From Nitratireductor sp. (GTDB taxonomy: Bacteria; Pseudomonadota; Alphaproteobacteria; Rhizobiales; Rhizobiaceae), in contig JACKJU010000001.1 in NCBI GenBank assembly GCA_020637805.1, forward strand, positions 1-64,000: 64,000 bases of DNA, in the 5' to 3' direction. How positions within the stretch are numbered: the stretch's first letter is position 1; every line of letters begins with the position of its first letter. The notes beneath the pieces are model-generated. The model saw nothing but the letters and a program-made list of their open reading frames with translations. It was not told where the DNA came from and made no database searches. Both the position numbers and the translations under genes were made by a program. Below, one piece after another: positions 25,844 to 33,449 of this stretch.

Positions 25844-27223
25844 ATGAGCGTTTTCAGTGACATTTTCGACTGGAGCGATTGGCTTGACTGGTTGAACCCC
25901 GAATCCCCGTCCCAAACCGAAACCCCGAGCGAACCGGAAACCCCGACCAATCCGGAAACTCCGGCCTCAGCAGAATACACCGATGTTACCGGCGAATTCG
26001 AGGAACTCACCGGTTCGACAGACAATGACATCTTCGTTGTCTCCGGCAACCAGTCCGATTACGGCTGGGGCCTTGCAGAAGATGGCGTTGGCACGGTGAT
26101 CTGGAACAACGAGACCGGCGATGCCGATCTTCTCTACAGCTTCGAGACAATCCGTTTTGCAGACGGCGAGGTAAGCCTGACCGACAATCCGGAAGGCCCG
26201 GTCGTCGAGCCCGAATTGCCGGAAGAACCCGCTGTTGGTCCGTACGCCGAGTACACCGACACGGTTGGCGAGTTCCAGGAACTCATTGGCGCTGCCGATG
26301 AGGACGTTTTCATTCTCGCGGGCAACCAGGCCGACTATTCCTGGACCGCTTCCGAGGATGGTGCGGGCACGGTTATCTGGAACAACGAGACCGGCGATGC
26401 CGATCTTCTGTATTCCTTCGAAACCCTGCGCTTCGCGGATTCTGAAGTCAGCCTCGCAGACGCGCCGGAAGGTCCGGTGGTCGAGCCGGTAACCGGTGAG
26501 TATGCCGAGTATACCGACACGGTTGGCGAATTCGAGGAACTCGTTGGCGCTGCCGACGAAGACGTGTTCATTCTCGCCGGCAACCAGGCCGATTATTCCT
26601 GGGCCGCTTCCGAGGATGGTGCGGGCACGGTTATCTGGAACAACGAGACCGGTGATGCCGATCTCCTGTACTCCTTCGAGACCCTGCGTTTCGCGGATTC
26701 TGAAGTCAGCCTTGCGGACGCTCCTGAGGGTCCGGTAGTCGAGCCGATTTCCGGCGAATATGTCGAGTATACCGACACGGTTGGAGAGTTCGAGGAGCTC
26801 GTTGGCGCTGCCGACGAGGACGTGTTCATTCTCGCTGGCAACCAGGCCGACTATTCGTGGGCCGCTTCCGAGGATGGTTCAGGCACGGTGATCTGGAACA
26901 ACGAGACCGGTGATGCCGATCTCCTGTATTCCTTCGAAACCCTGCGCTTCGCTGATGCGGAGGCCAGCCTGGCTGAAATGCCGTCGAGCGAAACCGGCGA
27001 CGAGATCGTTTCCGGCATGGTTGCGGATATTCCAGGTGAAGCTCAATTCCTCTATGGCTCCGAGGGAACCGATACCTTCGTGATCGACGGCCAGTCGGCA
27101 GACTATGGCTGGGAAGCCACCGATGACGGCGGTTTCGTGGTCTGGGAAGAGGGAACGGACAATTTCGACGTTCTCTACAGCTTCGAGGAAATCCAGTTCC
27201 AGGACACGACTGTAGGCCTGTAA
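25844..27223 (+). CDS. Secreted protein made of five tandem DTF/W modules
   Basis: A very acidic 459-residue protein of no named family known to me. Residues 1-43 are a Trp/Asp-rich start (FSDIFDWSDWLDWLNPE) followed by a Pro/Glu/Thr linker. Modules lie at about 44-113, 134-205, 219-292, 304-377 and 391-459. Each has D-x-F-x-V/I-x-G-N-Q, DYxW, EDGxGTVIWNNETG and ADLLYSFETLRFAD. The last module instead resembles module 4 of the 22353 protein (VIDGQSADYGWEATDDGG) and forms the C-terminus. No Sec signal or membrane segment is seen; type I secretion is inferred. ATG at 25844 was chosen because of AAGGA upstream; in-frame ATGs exist at 25823 and 25784. Confidence 0.8.
   Translation: MSVFSDIFDWSDWLDWLNPESPSQTETPSEPETPTNPETPASAEYTDVTGEFEELTGSTDNDIFVVSGNQSDYGWGLAEDGVGTVIWNNETGDADLLYSFETIRFADGEVSLTDNPEGPVVEPELPEEPAVGPYAEYTDTVGEFQELIGAADEDVFILAGNQADYSWTASEDGAGTVIWNNETGDADLLYSFETLRFADSEVSLADAPEGPVVEPVTGEYAEYTDTVGEFEELVGAADEDVFILAGNQADYSWAASEDGAGTVIWNNETGDADLLYSFETLRFADSEVSLADAPEGPVVEPISGEYVEYTDTVGEFEELVGAADEDVFILAGNQADYSWAASEDGSGTVIWNNETGDADLLYSFETLRFADAEASLAEMPSSETGDEIVSGMVADIPGEAQFLYGSEGTDTFVIDGQSADYGWEATDDGGFVVWEEGTDNFDVLYSFEEIQFQDTTVGL
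26240..26972 (+). repeat. Three tandem 258-bp repeats inside the module-repeat gene
   Basis: Units start near 26240, 26498 and 26756 and encode 86 residues each, beginning YAEYTDTVGEF and ending EGPVVEP. They are nearly identical at protein level and very similar at DNA level, including silent positions, so they look like recent duplications. The flanking first and last modules are more divergent. Confidence 0.85.
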
Positions 27224-27262
27224 CCGCCTAGGCTACCGGACTACAGTCCAAGAAAAATAACG

Positions 27263-27296
27263 AATGGCCCGGCTCTTGATGCGCCGGGCCATTTTC
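27263..27296 (+). terminator. Terminator after the module-repeat gene
   Basis: AATGGCCCGGC-TCTTGATG-CGCCGGGCCATT followed by TTCATG, 40 bases after the stop and pointing toward the convergent MscS gene. The A-rich 5' flank means it may also work on the minus strand. Confidence 0.75.
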
Positions 27297-27395
27297 ATGC
27301 GCGGGAGTTATAATTTCCGCCTTTGGTTCTGACATTCTTCGCAAGACCGGCATCACGGTGGCCGCCGCCAAGCAATCGCGGAGGGCTGGGCCGCG

Positions 27396-30044
27396 TCAGG
27401 TGGTGTCTTCCGGTCCTGTCTTGTTTCGCCGCCTTGCGCGAGGCACCGTCTTCCTTGGAGTGGTTGCACGCTTGCGGGCAGGTTTTGCAGGTGTCGCCTG
27501 AGCGGACGTAACGCTGATCTGCCCAATGCCCTTTTCGAGACCGGTGCCGGGCGCGAAGCGGAAATTCAGGTCGGTCTGCGTGAACGGGATCTCGATGCCT
27601 GCCTCGGTAAAGCGGCGGAGCATCTCGAACCGGATTTCCGTCTGTACCGTGAGGGAGTTGCCGATATCCGCCAGATAGACGCGGAGTTCGAAATCCAGCG
27701 AACTTGCGCCGAAATTCGCGAAATAGACGATCGGTTCCGGTTTCTTTGAAACCATCGCATGGGCTTCGGCAATCTCGTAAAGAATGCGTTCGACAAGACG
27801 GACATCGGTTCCGTAGGCGACGCCGATGGGGATTTCGACACGGCCCATCTTGGATTTGAATGTCCAGTTGCCGACCTGGGTATTGATGAGTTCGGAGTTC
27901 GGCACGATGATCGACTGGCGCTGGAATGTCTCCACTTCCGTTGCCCGAACCGAGATGCGCTTGACGATGCCTTGCGCGTTACCGACGACGATCCAGTCTC
28001 CAACCTTGATGGGTCGCTCAACCAGGAGAATCAGGCCGGACACGAAATTCGAGACAATGTTCTGGAGGCCAAAACCGATACCGAGAGACAATGCACCGGC
28101 GACGATCGCGAGACTGGAAAGGTCTATGCCTGCGGACACGATGCCGAAGATTGCAGCCAGCGCCACGCCCAGATATCCCACCCCGGCGCGGATCGAATCC
28201 TGGATGCCTGCGTCCACCTTGGAGCGCGGAAAGACGCTTGTGCGGAGCCATCCCTGAATCAGACGCGTTACCACGAGAACGGTGACGAATACTGCCAGGC
28301 CGATGAGAATGGAGGTTAGCGACAGCCGGAAGCCCGCGATGTCGATACCCGTGAAGAGGCTGGCGAAGAAGTTCATTACCTCTTCGAGACGCGTGCCCCA
28401 TTGCAGGAATATTGCCGGAATGCCGATCAGAACGATGATTAGAACGAACAGCATCGAGGCGACGAGGCCGAGCTGGTCGAGCTTTTCGACGGGCATTCCC
28501 ATGCGAAGGTGAATGAAACGTCCGGCAAGTGTTGTCGGCAGCATTCCCGGCTTGGAAAGCTGGTTGGCGGAGATAAACCCGATGATCATGGTCGAGATTA
28601 TCGCGCCGGTTACGACGACCTGCTGCGCGATGAAACGGCCGAGGCCCACATAACCCATGAGCGAGACGATGATGATCGCCGCGCCGATGAAAATCATGGG
28701 GATCGATGCCCATCTGGGCCAGTTTTCCGGTCCTTCCGGATGGCCGATGTTCTTTGGACGCACCAGTGCGACCAGCATCAAAATGGCGCCAATCAGGAAT
28801 GCTGCGGCGAGACCCTGGGCAACGGTCAGCGGAATTGATCCGATAACCTGATTGTTCACGGTATCAAGGAAATAGTCGAGGCCCTGAATGAGATAGAGGC
28901 CGAATACAAGCCGGAAAAGCCATTTGGCGGCCCGGTCATCCACCGGGATCAGTCGCCAGTTTGGCCGCCAGGGCGCGAATATCGCACGCGCGAAATTCCA
29001 GGCGAAAACGCTGCCGCCCAGGATGATGAACAGCGAAAAGGTGATGCGCTGCACCTTGGGCGAGAAGATTGAGTAGTTGAGGAACAGCCCGTAGGTCGCT
29101 GCCAGGAAGATGGCAATCGCGGCAGACGGAAGGATGGTTGCGAAGAACGCGGTGAAGAAACGGTTGAAATAGTCGGGTTGCAATTCATCCCGGTCAACAA
29201 ACCGGCCAAAATAGCGGCGGAAATTGAAGGACAGGAATATGGCGAGCGCTGCCGAAAGCAGGGTCGAGCCAATCGCCTGCCACATCTTCTCACGCAGGAC
29301 GTACTGAAACCAGTTCTTGAACAGAACATATGCGCTGGCAGCTTCGTCCGATGCCGAAGCCAGCGCCTGGCCAAGCAAATCCATCGTTATTGGTGTTCGC
29401 TTGAAGATCGCTTCGGAAAACAGCTCCTGGCGCCGAGACGAAATCGACTGGATTGCGGCAGTAGATGCCTTGGCGACGTCTTCCAGCTTGGTCTTAATGA
29501 CGGCGAGTTCCGTCTTCTGCGCCGTCAACCGGTCGCGGGTCTGCGTTACTTCCGGCGCTTCGGCGGCGGGATCCTGGGGCGCGTCGCCAATCTCGGATAG
29601 CCGCTGATTTATCGTGGCAAGCTGCGTGTCTATCGTCTTGATGAGTTCGTTCGCCGACGAAAGAAGACTTTGATACTTGGCAGACGCCCCGACCAGTTCC
29701 TCGTCGTCGAGATCGTCGCTCGCGGAGATGCGCTGCAGCAGCGCAAGGGTCTGTGTGAGGAAATCGGTTTGCGTGCGCAGGTCCTCGTTGGCGGATTTCT
29801 CCGCGGTAGTCTGCGCGTAAGCGGGCACTCCACTTGTTGCGGTCAAAAAGGCTGCGGCGGGCGCAAGAAGTGCAATGGCCGTGAGAAGCGGCAATACTAT
29901 CGCTACAAGATGGAATGCCCGCGCCAAAGGATTGGCAGCGGCCCGCTTGCCTTGGCGGTGCGCCCGGCGCCCTGCAAGGGATCTTCGCTGCGCGGCGGTT
30001 TTTGCGCCGCTTTCCGGCGAGTATGAACTGCTTGGGTTGGACAT
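27396..30044 (-). CDS. Large mechanosensitive channel of the MscS family (DUF3772-type N-terminus)
   Basis: Inner-membrane protein of 882 residues, about three times the size of E. coli MscS. A basic cytosolic start is followed by a hydrophobic segment (residues 45-78). A coiled-coil periplasmic region (about 80-250) resembles the DUF3772 domain of MscK-like channels. Around ten more membrane segments follow. The pore-lining helix and MscS signature are ALSLGIGFGLQNIVSNFVSGLILL, then RPIKVGDWIVVG and IIVPNSELI. The C-terminus ends in a strongly basic tail. It protects cells against hypo-osmotic shock. The ribosome site before ATG 30044 is weak. It converges with the module-repeat gene. Confidence 0.9.
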   Translation of the reverse strand: MSNPSSSYSPESGAKTAAQRRSLAGRRAHRQGKRAAANPLARAFHLVAIVLPLLTAIALLAPAAAFLTATSGVPAYAQTTAEKSANEDLRTQTDFLTQTLALLQRISASDDLDDEELVGASAKYQSLLSSANELIKTIDTQLATINQRLSEIGDAPQDPAAEAPEVTQTRDRLTAQKTELAVIKTKLEDVAKASTAAIQSISSRRQELFSEAIFKRTPITMDLLGQALASASDEAASAYVLFKNWFQYVLREKMWQAIGSTLLSAALAIFLSFNFRRYFGRFVDRDELQPDYFNRFFTAFFATILPSAAIAIFLAATYGLFLNYSIFSPKVQRITFSLFIILGGSVFAWNFARAIFAPWRPNWRLIPVDDRAAKWLFRLVFGLYLIQGLDYFLDTVNNQVIGSIPLTVAQGLAAAFLIGAILMLVALVRPKNIGHPEGPENWPRWASIPMIFIGAAIIIVSLMGYVGLGRFIAQQVVVTGAIISTMIIGFISANQLSKPGMLPTTLAGRFIHLRMGMPVEKLDQLGLVASMLFVLIIVLIGIPAIFLQWGTRLEEVMNFFASLFTGIDIAGFRLSLTSILIGLAVFVTVLVVTRLIQGWLRTSVFPRSKVDAGIQDSIRAGVGYLGVALAAIFGIVSAGIDLSSLAIVAGALSLGIGFGLQNIVSNFVSGLILLVERPIKVGDWIVVGNAQGIVKRISVRATEVETFQRQSIIVPNSELINTQVGNWTFKSKMGRVEIPIGVAYGTDVRLVERILYEIAEAHAMVSKKPEPIVYFANFGASSLDFELRVYLADIGNSLTVQTEIRFEMLRRFTEAGIEIPFTQTDLNFRFAPGTGLEKGIGQISVTSAQATPAKPARKRATTPRKTVPRARRRNKTGPEDTT

Positions 30045-30172
30045 CTTGCTGTGTTCTTGTTCTTGGGCGCCAAAGTACCGAATGCGAACCGGGATTTCGG
30101 GTGAATCCCTTCGGCAAACGGGCTATCCGATGAAGAAGTAGCAAAAGAGGGCGCAATCTCAAACAAAAACAG

Positions 30173-30201
30173 CAAAACCCCGCCTGGGCGGGCGGGGTTT
30201 C
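30173..30201 (-). terminator. Terminator of the small exported protein gene
   Basis: On the minus strand AAACCCCGCC-CGCCCA-GGCGGGGTTT is followed by TGCTGTTTTTG. A second hairpin (GGCTGTGC-ATGTT-GGCACAGCC, 30208-30228) lies between it and the gene end. Confidence 0.8.
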
Positions 30202-30251
30202 CTGAAACGGGCTGTGCATGTTGGCACAGCCACCATTGCCGAATCAGGCTG

Positions 30252-30530
30252 TTAGTTGCCTGCGGATGCGCTTATATCCTTGAGTGTGGCGGCAAGCGCC
30301 GTCTTGGCACCAGCCAGATCCGTGCCGCACAGGCCGCGGATCTGCTCGAGTTCAGCGCCGATTGCGGCGAATTTCTCGGTCGACACGTTGGCTTTCACCA
30401 GCGCCTGTTCAGCTTCATGAACTTCCGCTGTGCAGCCGGCCTCGTCCTCGAAGGCGAATGCCGGGCTGGATACGGCAGCCGCGGCAAGCATGGCGGCGCC
30501 AATCAGTGCGAATTTCTGGTTCATCTTCAT
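30252..30530 (-). CDS. Small exported protein of unknown function
   Basis: A 92-residue protein with a clear Sec signal peptide (MKMNQKFALIGAAMLAAAAVSSPAFA). The mature part of about 66 residues is mostly helical with two cysteines (AGCTAEV and RGLCGTD) that could form one disulfide. I do not recognise the family. ATG at 30530 follows AGGAC; a second in-frame ATG two codons later is possible. It has its own terminator and is divergent from an MFS transporter gene, so it is a real single-gene unit. Confidence 0.75.
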   Translation of the reverse strand: MKMNQKFALIGAAMLAAAAVSSPAFAFEDEAGCTAEVHEAEQALVKANVSTEKFAAIGAELEQIRGLCGTDLAGAKTALAATLKDISASAGN

Positions 30531-30806
30531 TTCGGTCCTTTCTGGCAGTTCTGTGCCGGCCATTGGCCTTTGCATGTCTCTGCGCGTCGGACACCATATA
30601 TGCACGGCCAGCCTGAATGGAAACTGAATGGCCTCATTTTTCTGGCGCCGCCTTTTTTCTGTTGATGCCTTTGGGTGCGGAAGGTACTAGATCAGCGGGT
30701 ATTTTCCGGAAATCCGGTGAAATCAGGTCCGTCAAGCGTGTTCTTGCGCGCGGGAATGGCTGGTTTTGGCCGGAAATCACCAAAGTTGGGCGAGGGAGGC
30801 AGATCC

Positions 30807-31994
30807 GTGGCGGGTGTAGTGGCGTTGATCCTGGGCTATGTGCTCAGTCAGTTCTACCGGTCGTTCCTTGCGGTCCTGTCGCCCATTCTCGATGCCGAAC
30901 TGGGCATGGGGCCGAGTGAACTATCCTACGCCAACGGGATCTGGTTCATCATTTTTGCCCTGATGCAGTTTCCGGTAGGCAAATGGCTGGACACGGCGGG
31001 CCCGCGCCGCACCGCAAGCTGGTTGCTGGCCATTGGCGGGGGCGGGGGCATCGCCTTGTTTGCCGCAGCGACATCCCCCTGGATCATCATGCTTGCCATG
31101 GGACTGATCGGGGTGGGATGCTCACCCATACTCATGTCCGCTTTCGTGATCTTCGCCCGCCAGCATCCGCCGGAGCGGTTCGCCACGCTCGCCTCCACGT
31201 TTCTTGGAATCGGGACGCTTGGCAACGTGGCCGGTTCCGGGCCGCTGGCCAGCGCTGTCGAGGCCTTTGGCTGGCGGGAAGTGTCGGTGGCACTGGCCGT
31301 TTTCACTGTAATCATAGGTTTGGCGATATTTTTTCTGGTGAAAGATCCGGCGAAACTCGAAGGCGGCCCGCAGGGCGGCAGCGTGCTGGACGTGCTGCGT
31401 ATCCGCAAGCTCTGGGCGATCTTTCCCATGGTCGTGATGTGCTACTGCGTGGCTGCCGGCATTCGCGGAGTATGGGCAGGCCCCTATCTGTCTGAAGTTC
31501 AGGGCCAGGATACCGGCGGCATCGGCATGATCACGTTCTGGATGGCGCTTGCCCTTTCGGTGGGCTCCATCGCCTATGGGCCGATGGATCGCATCTTTCA
31601 CAGCCGCAAGTGGCCGGTTTTCATCGGCAACCTGATTGTTCTCCTGGCACTCGTCTGGCTTGTGATGCTTTCGCAACCAAGCCTGCAGCAGGTGACGATA
31701 GCATTTGTTGCGATTGGCTTCTTCGGGGCGAGTTACCCGGTTCTGATGGCCCATGGCCGCAGCTTCATTCCGGCGCATCTGACGGGCAGGGGGGTCACCC
31801 TGATCAACTTTTTCTCGATCGGTGGCGTTGGCATAATCCAGTTCATCACAGGCGGATATTTCCGGATGGTGGCAGATCCGGCGAACCCCGCAACCGCCTA
31901 TGACAATCTGTTCATCCTGTACGCGGTGCTGCTTGCTGCCTCCCTTGTGGGATATCTCTTTGCCAAGGATGCCAAGCCTTCGGAAACAGCGTGA
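30807..31994 (+). CDS. MFS transporter
   Basis: Inner-membrane major facilitator protein of 395 residues with about 12 membrane segments. The loop 2-3 motif is seen as GKWLDTAGPRRTASW, close to the family G-x3-D-x2-G-R-R/K signature. The start GTG at 30807 follows GGGAGG at a good distance; the frame is open 44 codons further upstream but that part is hydrophilic and out of family. The substrate is unknown; the fold resembles nitrate/organic-anion-type or sugar-type MFS members. It stands alone between the small exported gene and dksA. Confidence 0.88.
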   Translation: MAGVVALILGYVLSQFYRSFLAVLSPILDAELGMGPSELSYANGIWFIIFALMQFPVGKWLDTAGPRRTASWLLAIGGGGGIALFAAATSPWIIMLAMGLIGVGCSPILMSAFVIFARQHPPERFATLASTFLGIGTLGNVAGSGPLASAVEAFGWREVSVALAVFTVIIGLAIFFLVKDPAKLEGGPQGGSVLDVLRIRKLWAIFPMVVMCYCVAAGIRGVWAGPYLSEVQGQDTGGIGMITFWMALALSVGSIAYGPMDRIFHSRKWPVFIGNLIVLLALVWLVMLSQPSLQQVTIAFVAIGFFGASYPVLMAHGRSFIPAHLTGRGVTLINFFSIGGVGIIQFITGGYFRMVADPANPATAYDNLFILYAVLLAASLVGYLFAKDAKPSETA

Positions 31995-32170
31995 ATTTGC
32001 CGTTTTTTTGCCCATCTCCGCAGGCAACAAACCCGCAACCGATGTGAATCGGTTCGTCTTCGGTATCCATTGAATTCATTCGTTCATTTGCGGAACTGCC
32101 TGTCCCGTTGCAGATGAATCGCTGTAATAACCCTATAATCAGAAACTTCGGCAACGGGCCTCAAAGCCGC

Positions 32171-32199
32171 TTGCCGTGCCGGGCGCTTTTCCCTATAAG
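32171..32199 (+). promoter_or_regulatory. dksA promoter (-35 TTGCCG, 17-bp spacer, -10 TATAAG)
   Basis: TTGCCG at 32171-32176 and TATAAG at 32194-32199 are 17 bp apart. Transcription would start near 32206, leaving a leader of under 20 bases before the dksA ATG with the AGGGAG site inside it. Confidence 0.5.
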
Positions 32200-32223
32200 C
32201 GCGGCAACCGCAGGGAGATGTTC

Positions 32224-32646
32224 ATGGGCAAGATAGACAAGAGGTCCGCTGAATATATACCGTCCGACAAGGAACCCTTCATGAACGAGCGTCAGAAGGA
32301 ATACTTCCGGGCCAAACTGCAGGCCTGGCGGAAGGATATTCTGCGCGAATCCAAGGAAACGCTCGATACGCTTGCAGGCGAATCGGACAAGCTTCCCGAC
32401 ATGGCCGATCGCGCCTCGACGGAGACCGACCGGTCCATCGAGTTGCGGGCGCGAGACCGTCAGCGCAAACTCATTGCAAAGATTGATGCCGCGCTGCGCC
32501 GGATCGACGATGGTTCGTACGGTTATTGCGAGGAAACGGGTGAGCCGATCAGCCTGAAGCGGCTGGAGGCGCGGCCAATCGCGACGCTGTCCATCGAAGC
32601 CCAGGAGCGCCATGAGAGGCGCGAGAAGGTCTATCGCGACGATTGA
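32224..32646 (+). CDS. dksA: RNA polymerase-binding transcription factor DksA, single-cysteine type
   Basis: A 140-residue factor that enters the RNA polymerase secondary channel and, with ppGpp, adjusts rRNA and biosynthetic promoters. The coiled coil carries LPDMADRASTETDRSIELRARDR; the two Asp/Ala tip residues (D-x-A) are present at DMADRA. In the globular part YGYCEETGEPI and ATLSIEAQE keep only one of the four zinc cysteines, as known for Rhodobacter DksA. ATG at 32224 has AGGGAG eight bases upstream; ATG at 32218 is too close to it. Confidence 0.93.
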   Translation: MGKIDKRSAEYIPSDKEPFMNERQKEYFRAKLQAWRKDILRESKETLDTLAGESDKLPDMADRASTETDRSIELRARDRQRKLIAKIDAALRRIDDGSYGYCEETGEPISLKRLEARPIATLSIEAQERHERREKVYRDD

Positions 32647-32674
32647 TCCTGGCAGATCAGGGAATATTCAGAAG

Positions 32675-32706
32675 ACGGCGCTGCGGGTTTCCGCGGCGCC
32701 GTTTTT
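32675..32706 (+). terminator. Terminator after dksA
   Basis: ACGGCGCTGCGG-GTTT-CCGCGGCGCCGT followed by TTTTC, 30 bases past the stop and just before the end of the convergent DsbA-like gene. Confidence 0.8.
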
Positions 32707-32724
32707 CAATTTGAAGGGTAGTGT

Positions 32725-33405
32725 TCAGACCTTTGCCCCGGTTTCGCCGGAAGCTGCTGTCTTGTGTCCGGCTACCGTTCGAATCGCCTCTGCCATGGCC
32801 GCGGGCGGCTGAGCGCCTGAGATTGCGTAGCGCTGGTCCAGGATGAAGAAGGGCACGCCACGAACGCCCATGGACTGGGCTTGCGCAATGGAAGAGCGAA
32901 CCGCCTCGCGGTCGGCGTCACCGGAAAGCAGGCCGGATACGATCTCCCGGTCCATGCCCGCATAGGCTGCCGCCTCGATGAGGGTGTCGTCGTTTCCGAT
33001 ATTGCGGCCTTCGAGAAAATACATTGAAAACAGGCGTTCAACGACCCGATCCTGGACTTCCTCTCCCTGGCCGCCGGCCCAGTGTATCAGGCGATGGGCA
33101 TCAAGCGTGTTGGGTGATACCCGGATTGCATCGAAATCGAACGGTATTCCCGCTGCGGCACCGGCGTTGACAACGTTCTGGTAGAGTTCGTTCGCGCGCT
33201 CGATCCCGCCAAACTTGTCCGCGAGGTAGGCCTCACGGTCCTTGCCTTCCTTTGGCAGCGTGGGATCGAGCTGGTAGGGGCGCCAGTGCAACGATACGTC
33301 AATGCCGTCGAGCGTTGAGATCGCAGCCTCGAGGTTGCGCTTTCCGATGAAACACCACGGACACATTACGTCCGATACGATGTCGATGGCGATAGGTTCA
33401 GCCAT
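32725..33405 (-). CDS. DsbA-family oxidoreductase, FrnE-like
   Basis: A 226-residue thioredoxin-fold protein without a signal peptide, so cytosolic. The CPWC active site lies in DVMCPWCFIGKRNL near residue 16, and an alpha-helical insertion precedes the cis-Pro segment GVRGVPFFIL, as in FrnE/2-hydroxychromene carboxylate isomerase relatives. ATG at 33405 (MAEPIAIDIVSD) fits the family. An ATG at 33453 overlapping the upstream gene's stop would add a Gln-rich 16-residue lead. It directly follows a YejA-type binding-protein gene, possibly in one transcript. Substrates are unknown. Confidence 0.88.
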   Translation of the reverse strand: MAEPIAIDIVSDVMCPWCFIGKRNLEAAISTLDGIDVSLHWRPYQLDPTLPKEGKDREAYLADKFGGIERANELYQNVVNAGAAAGIPFDFDAIRVSPNTLDAHRLIHWAGGQGEEVQDRVVERLFSMYFLEGRNIGNDDTLIEAAAYAGMDREIVSGLLSGDADREAVRSSIAQAQSMGVRGVPFFILDQRYAISGAQPPAAMAEAIRTVAGHKTAASGETGAKV

Positions 33406-33449
33406 GGTGCTTCCGTTTCCCTCCTGCTGCTGCTGCGGGTTGCCGGTGT

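Noticed and set aside
26240..27000. CRISPR-like repeat array
   Set aside because: The repeats are 258 bp long, in frame and protein coding, with no short-repeat/spacer structure.
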